From: Scatophagus argus
Taxonomy: Eukaryota > Chordata > Actinopteri > Scatophagidae
Length of the DNA stretch: 64,000 nt
Assembly: GCF_020382885.2 (NCBI RefSeq)
Contig: NC_058495.1
Span: 26,110,127-26,174,126 of the forward strand
Direction: 5' to 3'
Within the stretch, counting starts at the first letter, position 1; each line of letters opens with the position of its first letter. Made by a program: the position numbers and the translations under genes. Positions 56,726-64,000 of the stretch are shown here, piece by piece. The notes under the pieces were generated by a model, which saw nothing but the letters and a program-made list of their open reading frames with translations, did no database searches and was not told the origin of the DNA.

Positions 56726-58099
56726 CTAAACGCTCTGTTCCACTGTCACACGGACCTTCTGTGCTAATATCTTCACTTCACCCCAAGTGTGAATTAAAGG
56801 AAACAGCCTGTCAGCGAATGTGTCTGTGAAGGTGTATAAGTGTCTGTTAGTATCAGGATCAGAGAACGACAGTCTTCCTCCGTTCCAGTCCAGATTCACT
56901 CTGATCCTCTGGAGCTTCTCCTGCAACGTGAGATCAATCAGTGGACCTGGTAGCGACCGCACTTTGTATTTACCGTCGTGGAACCACATAATCCATTTCC
57001 CAGACACTGTGCGCCCTTTCCTCTGGACAGCACCCACTGCCCAACTTGTTCTGTCTCCAACCTCAACATCCCAGCTGTGAGTCCCTGAGTCAAAGCTCTC
57101 AGAGCCCAGGACAAACAAGTTCTTAAACCTCTCTGGATTGTCAGGAAGCTGCCGTCTCTCTCTTCCTCTCACGCTGCTCAGATCTTCAGACAGGATGAGG
57201 TTTGGAGCAGCAGTGTTTGGATCCAGAATCACAGGAGTGTAGGAGACCTTCTCCTTCATCTTGTTCCAGATGTTGAAGGTCAGGTTGCCCAGGTGTTTGG
57301 CCTCGTCTATCAGAGCTCCTGGGAGCAGCTGTGGCTCGCCCAGCAGGGGGCGCTGCTGGACTCTTTCCACTGCAGCCTTGTAGTTGTTCAGGAATGAGAC
57401 GTCTTCAGCTCTCAGCTCGTCCTCTGTGGCTCTGACTGTGTCTGAAAGAGCTGCTATCTGTCTGCTCAGAGCCTCCATCTTCTCCTTCATCATCTGACTC
57501 TTCTGCTCCTCTTCCTCCCTCAGTGCAGCCATCCTGGCCTCCTCTTCCTCTTTCAGAAACTGGTGGAGCTTCTGAAACTGATCCTGAATCCTCCTCTGTG
57601 TGTGTCGGGCCTGGACCTTAATGTGTTCTGCTGTTTGATCAAACTTCACTTTAACTTGTTCAAGAACCTTCAGCTTCTCCTTTAAGGGCTCCAGAGTTTC
57701 CTGAAGTTTCTTCTTGTGTTGTTGTGCAGCTTCATTGATGGGTCTGAATGTGTGGTTGGTGTGTCTTTCTGAGTCTCTGCAGACGAGACACACTGGCTGC
57801 TGATGGTCCAGGCAGAAGATTCTGAGTTTCTCAGAGTGCAGACTGCAGAAATCCTCTGAAGCTCTCTGATGTCTCTCCAACAAGAAGGCCTCACACAGGT
57901 TCTTCAACACCAGGTTACAAGGTGGTTGTTTCTTTGAAGACAACGTCTTACAAACCGGACACTCGCGTGTTGGTTTCTCTCTCCACCAGGTCTTCAGACA
58001 GTCTTTACAGAAGCTGTGGCTACATGACAGAACAACAGGATCTCTAAAGATGTCCTGACAGACGGGACAGCAGAGATCCTCCTCTAATCTGGATGCCAT
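56726..58099 (-). CDS. TRIM family E3 ubiquitin ligase (RING, B-box, coiled coil, PRY-SPRY), single coding exon
   Basis: Likely a ubiquitin ligase of the large fish TRIM35/TRIM39/zinc-binding protein A33-like group, often linked with innate immunity. The 457-aa frame is uninterrupted. RING ligands are C11, C14, C26, H28, C31, C34, C47 and C50. The B-box lies at 85-116 (C85, H88, C96, H99, C104, C107, H113, H116). A coiled coil rich in E, K and Q runs about 125-250. PRY-SPRY covers about 280-457, with [46 protein letters not shown] and the C-terminal LFPLIHTW. All domains look intact. The start [14 protein letters not shown] is typical. A 5' UTR intron is likely upstream. The substrate is unknown, and the exact orthologue cannot be assigned because this family expands in each fish lineage. 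Confidence 0.92.
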   Translation of the reverse strand: MASRLEEDLCCPVCQDIFRDPVVLSCSHSFCKDCLKTWWREKPTRECPVCKTLSSKKQPPCNLVLKNLCEAFLLERHQRASEDFCSLHSEKLRIFCLDHQQPVCLVCRDSERHTNHTFRPINEAAQQHKKKLQETLEPLKEKLKVLEQVKVKFDQTAEHIKVQARHTQRRIQDQFQKLHQFLKEEEEARMAALREEEEQKSQMMKEKMEALSRQIAALSDTVRATEDELRAEDVSFLNNYKAAVERVQQRPLLGEPQLLPGALIDEAKHLGNLTFNIWNKMKEKVSYTPVILDPNTAAPNLILSEDLSSVRGRERRQLPDNPERFKNLFVLGSESFDSGTHSWDVEVGDRTSWAVGAVQRKGRTVSGKWIMWFHDGKYKVRSLPGPLIDLTLQEKLQRIRVNLDWNGGRLSFSDPDTNRHLYTFTDTFADRLFPLIHTWGEVKILAQKVRVTVEQSV

Positions 58100-58116
58100 T
58101 TTGTCTCAGAGTGAAA

Positions 58117-58207
58117 CTGAAAACACAGCAGACAGAAAACACAGTCAGTCATGGCTCCTCCACTCAAATTTGCTTTCACTTTAAGTTGTATTTTCAGTCA
58201 AACTCAC
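58117..58207 (-). other. Probable 5' UTR intron of the TRIM gene
   Basis: On the minus strand CTGAAG|GTGAGTTTGAC ends an upstream exon at 58208. GTGTTTTCAG|TTTCACTC opens the coding exon at 58116, 17 bp before the ATG. The 91-bp size and both consensus sites are good; the upstream exon end near 58310 is a guess. Confidence 0.5.
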
Positions 58208-58319
58208 CTTCAGTGTGTGGCGAATCGGCAGGTTGAAGCAGCAGTCTTGTAGTTCCCCACGTTTCTCTCCTGTAGCTGAGCTCACTCAGTTTGCTGTGAA
58301 GTTTGAGGCTGGCTGGAGT

Positions 58320-59428
58320 TGAACTGTGCCTCGCCCAGAAAGCTGACGAGAGCAGGCGGCAGCAGGAGGCGGAGCCAAAAAACTGGTCAAGTTGGACAGT
58401 TTGCAGCAGCCTTCAGTCTGCACAGGAAGTCACAGGAGTACTCACACCTGGTCAGATCTGATTCTTTATTAAATCAAAATGATATCAGATTACTGCTGTG
58501 GGTAAATCAGCTGAGCAGACCTTCTTCTCAAATAACACAAAATAACAAAATTAAAACTGGTTTCAATATCTGACAACAGTAATAAAAACCTGCTGTCTTG
58601 TGATAATCTGTCTTTCTGTGTTTTGTGAGCAAGAACAAACTAGTTTTTTTTGGGGGGGGTTGCTGGTGTTTCTCAGGTGAGTCAGGTGAGGGGTGGAGCT
58701 TTGTCAGGTGTAATCTGCTGAAACCTGTTGCCTCACATGAAACATTGGGCAGGAATGTCTGACCACAGTGCTACAACACCAACCAACAGAGGATGCTGGT
58801 GATGTTGCAGGACTAATTCAGTGCTAATCTAAGATAATCTGAGATAAAGAGTTTGTTTTCAGGCTTATAAAGAAGTGGACTTTATTCTTTTTCTTTGGTG
58901 ACAGTGAGCTGAGCAGGTTGATGCCCCTCAAGGTGTCCAATGAACTGTCCTCTGTTCTGCGTTAACAGTAAGCGTTAAGTTCAACCAAAACCTGGGACTC
59001 CGAAAAGCAGACACTGACAACAAGAGTAAATGAAAAGGAAGACTTTCACTGACAGAAACTAACCAACCTGACAAAAGTCAAAGATCAAGTTCAAACATTC
59101 AGTTTTTTCCAAGATATAATCCAGCAAAGGTGGATTGAGAGGACAGGAAGGAGTTGGGTTGATTGGCCAGGATGCAGAACAGGTGTGCAGGGAGACAGAG
59201 GACTGAAGGAGGACAATGACCAACCTCAGACTGTTGGTTTCAGACTGGCTCAGGTAAGACACACATGCAGTAAAAAGAGTAAAAAAGGAAAAAACAAATA
59301 CAATCCTGACAAACACATTTATTCATACAGACTGAGATGCGTTCAGAAAGATAGTAGAAGTTTTGTTGGGTGACAGTTTTTAAGAAACTAATGATTTCCA
59401 GTTGTGTATCTTCCAAGCTGAGCAATAG
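58320..59428. other. Intergenic stretch between the TRIM and DNase genes
   Basis: No coding exon recognised. It contains a short T/G homopolymer pair (58644-58660). Minus-strand AATAAA candidates for the DNase gene are at 59429-59434, 59318-59323 and 58881-58886. Confidence 0.4.
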
Positions 59429-59543
59429 TTTATTCATGTTAGCAGGAAGCTTCTCACCTCTCATGTCATATTTTTAAACATTTCTCTGACCGTAACTTTA
59501 ATAACACTCTTGAAAAGATGGAACGTCTTTAAGGTCTGTCTGA

Positions 59544-62500
59544 TCATCGATTGTCCAAACGTCTCCTCTTGGCTGGTGTGTCTGACGACTGTCCTCTCTT
59601 CCTTTTTGTCGTTGTCGTCTTCTTCTTCCCCTGTAATCCTGCCGGCACGTCCTTCTTCTTCTTCTGTGGTCCTGTTAGTGTTCAGTTTACACAAACAGAA
59701 CAAAACTGAAATGTGCAGTCGACCCAGAAATTAAAACACTGAGGTGAAGTTCAGCTTCAGCTGAGTTTGACGAGCTGATTGAGTATCTTCCAAAATTAGT
59801 GTTTTTTAAATGCCAAATTTGCTGTTTGTGCTTCCACAGACAGCGTGATGGGATATTAACAAAAAGCAGGAAAGCTCATTCTGAAACTTTGTAACCGTAA
59901 GCGGCATATTAACGTATAAGTATAACATACATATAAGATGAATTCAGTCTTTGCTGAAAGAACTGACATAAAATGAAAATGAAACTTGTGCAAATGGTTT
60001 GACTCCTATCCAAACTGGTACAAAGTGAAAGCAGAAGATGAATACACAGCATGAGTCACTGATGTGCGTAAAACGAAACCTTTCTTCTGGGTTTGTCTTC
60101 CGGTGGACGCTGTCCTTGCTGTCCGGGGCAGAGGCGTCTTCCTTTGTCTCGGTGCTTTGTGTTTCTGATTGGTCTTCAGCTCCACCTCCACAGGGTAGTG
60201 GTCACTGATGCCCAGAGTCTTGGAGAGCACATAAAGTCATATATTTAATTAATTTTGACACTGATGTACATCATCATCACTGATGTAAATCAGCACCAAA
60301 GCGAGTCAGTCTTACTTCCTCATCAGTCAGCTTGAACTTGCTCTGAAAGTTGAACGACTTGGCTGAGCCGGGGACGATGGCGTTCAGCATGGTCTGGCCA
60401 TACACCACGATCCTGTCGGCAGAGGACGCATCGCGGTCTTTAAAAACCATTCTGTAATTGGACAACAAGAATATCCACATGAAGCTGTACCTGTCGTAGG
60501 TGTGGTCATTGCAGTTGCTGGACGTGGTGTCGACATCATCGTCTATCAGCCAATGGTAGGGAGCCGAGCAGATGCGGATCTTTTCCTTTTTCCTCTTGGA
60601 GAGATAACGTCCATCCGCATTGAAGTCCCCCAAAATCATGATGTTCTGCAAGAAGAAATCACAGCACAACCAAAATCACCAGCCGTCATGATAGAAAACA
60701 AAAGCTATTGTATGTGGGCTGTTTTAACTTTAAACCAACCAAACACGTAAAAAAGTAGATCTGAAGATCCTCATCAGTGTGGTTTTGTTGGATCAAATGT
60801 TGGTCTAGACCTGCTCTAATTAGAAAGAGTCATGAGACAACTGTTGTTGTGATTTGGTGCTATATCAATAAATTGAATTGAAAATTAAATGGATGTTGCT
60901 TTACATCTGAGAAAGATCCCAAAGTAAACTGAAAACGCCTTCATGGTCTTCACTGACCCCTGGTGGTTCACTGCAGTGATGTGCAGGTGTGCTCTGTGAC
61001 ATCACTGTCAGGTGTAATAACAGGTGACACAGAGCGCACATCTGACCACACCCAGTCAGAAGTGCACCAATGAAAACACAATGGTGATAGTTTTTAATCA
61101 TAACCAGAACAATTTTCCATTTCCAACAATAGATTCCATTAAAGTGAGTGTCTGATCATGTTGTGGCCCCTCAGTCACTGAAATCAAGGGCCTCGCTTCC
61201 AGTGTAGGAGCTCAGCATTTTCCTCAGGCAAACTGAGCAGGGATGGAGGATGTATTCAGGTCTTTTACTTCGCTTAAACAGCACTAACATCACACTGTAA
61301 AAATATTCCGTTACAAGTAAAAGTCCAGGATTGAAAAGGTAAATTAAAGGGACTGTTCACCACAAAATTTAAACTACATGTGTTTCCTATTACCTGTAGT
61401 GCTGAGTACATCCCGTCCTGTCAGGAGCGCAAGCCTCTCATTGTTTATATTTTATCCACAATTATAAAAGTAATTAAAGATGTCAGATTAATGTATTGAA
61501 GCAAAAAAGTGCAGTATTTCACTCTGACATAACTTAAATAAAAAGGAAGGTTGCCATTCAGCAGTGTGGGCCTTTTTTTATCACACTCATTTACATATGA
61601 GCCGATCATTCAAATATAAAACGCCCAAACTGACAGAAGGCTGAACTGTCAGAAACCAGCACAGTTTCCACAGCTGAAATGTATGCAGTAATTGACCTTG
61701 GATTAAATAGTACAAAAAACCACAGTGGTGTATTCCAATATCCCACATACGATCAAAATTAAAACAATGTTTGCTGTTGTGTTCAGGTACCTGCAGCATT
61801 TTGTGAGACAAGGAGTGAAAAGAGCTTCTGCTGTTAGTTAAAATCAATTTGAAAACCTCCTTTGAATTTCATGGAAATGTCTGGAAAACAGTTCAGCTCG
61901 TTTCACCACCAACCGTCACACCTACGTCAGTTCCCCACTTGTTCCTGATCGCATCCACCACGTCGTGCAGTTCGTCCAGCTCCTTCTCCGAGTCCTCTGG
62001 TTTGGTGTGGACTGGGATCAGAACCAGGTCTTTCACAACTGGAACAGGAACAGAAACGTAAACACACGAGACAAAAGACACATCAGGAACACACAGCGTA
62101 CACAACACACACCTGTAGTCGGACAGCTGAAGCGCAGGATGAAGGGCTCTCTGGCGAAGGCGTCCACATCTCCAGGCTGATTGTCTTCATACTGGTGACA
62201 AGCTGCCAGCGTCACCTCGTCCTCTCTGAGACACACACACACACACACACACAACGTGATAAGACGCTGAGGCGTTGGTATGAAGGTATTGCTTCAGGAT
62301 GTATAAAAGCATTGATGCAGTACGAGGATGTGCAGCGTTTTTTTGCGGTTCGTGCTGATTTTTAACTACGTGGACTCTCCCACCTGTAGAAACAAACAAA
62401 CTGCTCCTTGTAGGTGGCGCGTCCCAGCTGGCTGCTGGCGATCAGGGAGTAGGGACGAGTTCGGTTGGAGCTGAGGGACACAGAAACACCACAGAAGAAG

Positions 62501-63077
62501 ACCACTGCTGGTTTGAGGATTGATTAATGGATTCAGTCTCAGACCATGAAGTAACCACAGCTGTCAGATAGACGTAGTGAAGTAAAGAAAATAAAATACT
62601 CAAGTAAGGTACAAGTACCTCAGATTTGACTTGAGCATCCTGTTTGAATGAGCCAGACAGCATTCAGTGCGTGTCAGCTGATTTCTTTTACTAACAAATC
62701 AACCTCATGTTCAAAACGCTTTTGGGGCTTCTTGTGAAAACGATTCACTTGTGAGAAAAAACAACTTTTCCCTGATTCAAAAGCACATTTTGGAGAGCAG
62801 TGAATCACCTGGTGTTGTTGAGCTCCTGGTGTAACTTCTCCATGGCCTTACCGCTCTTATCGGTCACCTCCAGTACGAGCACCACGCTGTACCGGGACAG
62901 GATCTGGAGGAAACGCAGTCCACACGGCATACTGCTCAATCAGCACATGCACACTTCACTGGTGTCCTGTGGGTGAAGTTCTTATCGAGGTGTTACCTTG
63001 GTGAGGTGGTGAACCACGGTCTTGTCTGTGACTTTTTTCCATCCCAGGTTCTTGGCATTGAAGGCGGCGATCTTCAT
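59544..63077 (-). CDS. dnase1l4: DNase I-like endonuclease (dnase1l4-like) with basic C-terminal tail
   Basis: A divalent-metal-dependent endonuclease of the DNase I family, closest in memory to fish DNase I-like 4. Exons: 62997-63077, 62809-62903, 62384-62470, 62113-62225, 61926-62038, 60491-60645, 60316-60412, 60080-60218, 59544-59671, giving 335 aa. Catalytic positions are present: E39 (LVLEVTD), E81 (YKEQF), H136 (LIPVHTKP), D170/N172 (LGDFNADG), D253/H254 (ISDHYPVEVEL). The first residues, MKIAAFNAKNLGW, enter the nuclease fold directly, so no signal peptide. Residues 263-335 form a K/R-rich tail ending near TTTTKRKRGQ and TPAKRRRLDNR. The exon 8 donor (AAAG|GTTTCG) and exon 9 acceptor are weak. 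If exon 8 reads through, the protein stops at 60006 with a different 24-residue end. The symbol is a best guess. Confidence 0.85.
60841..60885 (+). repeat. Tail fragment of a fish interspersed repeat
   Basis: TTGTGATTTGGTGCTATATC followed by AATAAATTGAATTGAAAATT, the same tail type as 14211-14257, in DNase intron 5. Confidence 0.55.
61241..61345 (+). repeat. Partial copy of the repeat at 49665-49984
   Basis: GGATGGAGGATGTATTCAGG followed by TTTTACTT, CACACTGTAAAAATATTCC and GTTACAAGTAAAAGTCCAGG, in DNase intron 5. Confidence 0.6.
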
Positions 63078-63127
63078 GGTGACTTCAGACGTTGTAGAGG
63101 GTGAATGTGAGGGACACGCACTTCAGG
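63078..63127 (-). other. 5' UTR part of the first coding exon of the DNase gene
   Basis: An acceptor TTCCCACAG ends at 63128 on the minus strand, and the start codon has the good context TCACCATGA. A further upstream donor (ACTG|GTGAGTTT, exon end 63619) suggests a non-coding first exon to about 63720, next to a CA repeat. Both are inferred from splice signals only. Confidence 0.4.
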
Positions 63128-63719
63128 CTGTGGGAAATGGGGAACAGACGCAGATAAAAGAAGAAGAAACTGTGGTAGGTGAAGTGTGGGAAACAAAACA
63201 AAAAAAACAGAACCAGGCTGAAAACACTGCGGTTGGTTTTGTTGAAAGCAGAAATGTCAGCTTGTCTCGTCTTCCTGTCCTTTTTATCTTCGCATTGTAA
63301 TCGGGGTCACATGAGCCGATGCAAATTTTAGCCACTTTATGGGCTTTTTTGAATCTGTAATAACACATCGTGCTCGGTCAGGTGATGACTTGTGTATGAA
63401 AAGCACCTTCAGCTGGTAGATAAATGCAGTGGAGTAAAGCACAGTCCATCAGTCCATCCGTTTGGTTCGCGTTCACCATCAAGCTGCTCAGGTGTAACGC
63501 AGCTCATTCATTTTTCTTCTTTAAGATGAAACCGAAAATGTCCTCATGTTCTGTCAGCACGTAGCTTTGTGCTCTGCAAGAGCTCTTAGACCAGGAAAGA
63601 ACAAACAGAAAAACTCACCAGTTTGGTTTCCTCTGAATCAGCAGACAGACTGAGACTGAATGAAAAAAAACAGAACAACTGCAGAAACCCTGAGAGACAG
63701 GAAGTGTCTCTGCCGCTCG

Positions 63720-64000
63720 CTTCACACACACACACACACACACAGTTTACAGATACATGCAAACCATAACATAACACACCCCACAGTCTCTATCTGTTAT
63801 CAAGGCCAGTGGGTGTTTCCTGTCTGTAACTGCTGGACCTTCAGCTCAAAGTTAGCTCTTAGCTTAGCATAGAACCTGGAGTCAGGGGGAGTCGGGGGAG
63901 TCGGGGGGAGTCAGGTGGCCTTTGTTTGGCTCTGTTTGTGTGAGCTCTGTTGTAGCAGGTTTCTCTCTCTCCACGTGCATCCTGGTTTCAGACAAACCAG
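63720..64000. other. Right edge of the window, no gene recognised
   Basis: Contains a CA microsatellite (63724-63743), a TTAGCTCTTAGCTTAGCATAG fragment related to the repeat at 2726-2932, and several AGTCGGGGG direct repeats (63883-63914). No exon seen. Confidence 0.4.

Noticed and set aside
60006-60079. Read-through end of DNase exon 8 as the true C-terminus
   Set aside because: Not excluded, but the spliced alternative continues the basic composition in the only permitted phase, so I preferred it; the donor is weak and this remains open.

Overview
The window is vertebrate nuclear DNA, almost certainly from a ray-finned (probably percomorph) fish. Genes are split by short GT-AG introns, there are many CA/GT microsatellites, and dispersed repeats, Tc1-like transposons and an L2-type LINE of the fish kind are scattered between and inside genes. 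I rebuilt the coding exons by hand from splice consensus, reading phase and remembered vertebrate orthologues. No transcript or database evidence was available.

Layout, left to right. 1-1241 (-): 5' end of mcm2 (replicative helicase subunit), with a palindromic E2F site upstream. 4097-10347 (-): pigu, a GPI transamidase subunit, 12 exons, 435 aa, with an L2 LINE 3' fragment in one intron. 11603-17104 (+): psmf1 (proteasome inhibitor PI31), 7 exons, 277 aa, head to head with pigu. 17.2-30 kb: mostly non-coding, with a polypyrimidine stretch, a 380-bp Tc1-type deletion derivative, a dispersed repeat and a 1.34-kb Tc1-like element with two repeats in each inverted end. 29976-31876 (-): tmem74b, 2 exons, 285 aa, joined by a GC-AG intron. 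31.9-38 kb: non-coding, with a MITE, a second copy of the dispersed repeat and several RFX X-box-like sites. 38024-47643 (-): rbl1 (p107 pocket protein), 22 exons, 1068 aa. 50014-55869 (-): a type II keratin, 10 exons, 447 aa. 56726-58099 (-): a single-exon TRIM E3 ligase (RING, B-box, coiled coil, PRY-SPRY). 59544-63077 (-): a DNase I-like nuclease without signal peptide, 9 exons, with an unusual basic C-terminal tail.

The genes form no operon-like unit. mcm2 and rbl1 are both S-phase genes with E2F-type sites at their starts, and p107 itself represses E2F targets. pigu/psmf1 form a divergent pair with about 1.25 kb between start codons.

The most interesting structure is in rbl1. CA tracts follow many 5' splice sites and complementary TG tracts precede many 3' splice sites, often in the same intron. 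The two non-canonical GC donors of the gene lie in such introns. Second is the DNase I-like gene, whose predicted tail carries two nuclear-localisation-like basic clusters while its start lacks a secretion signal.
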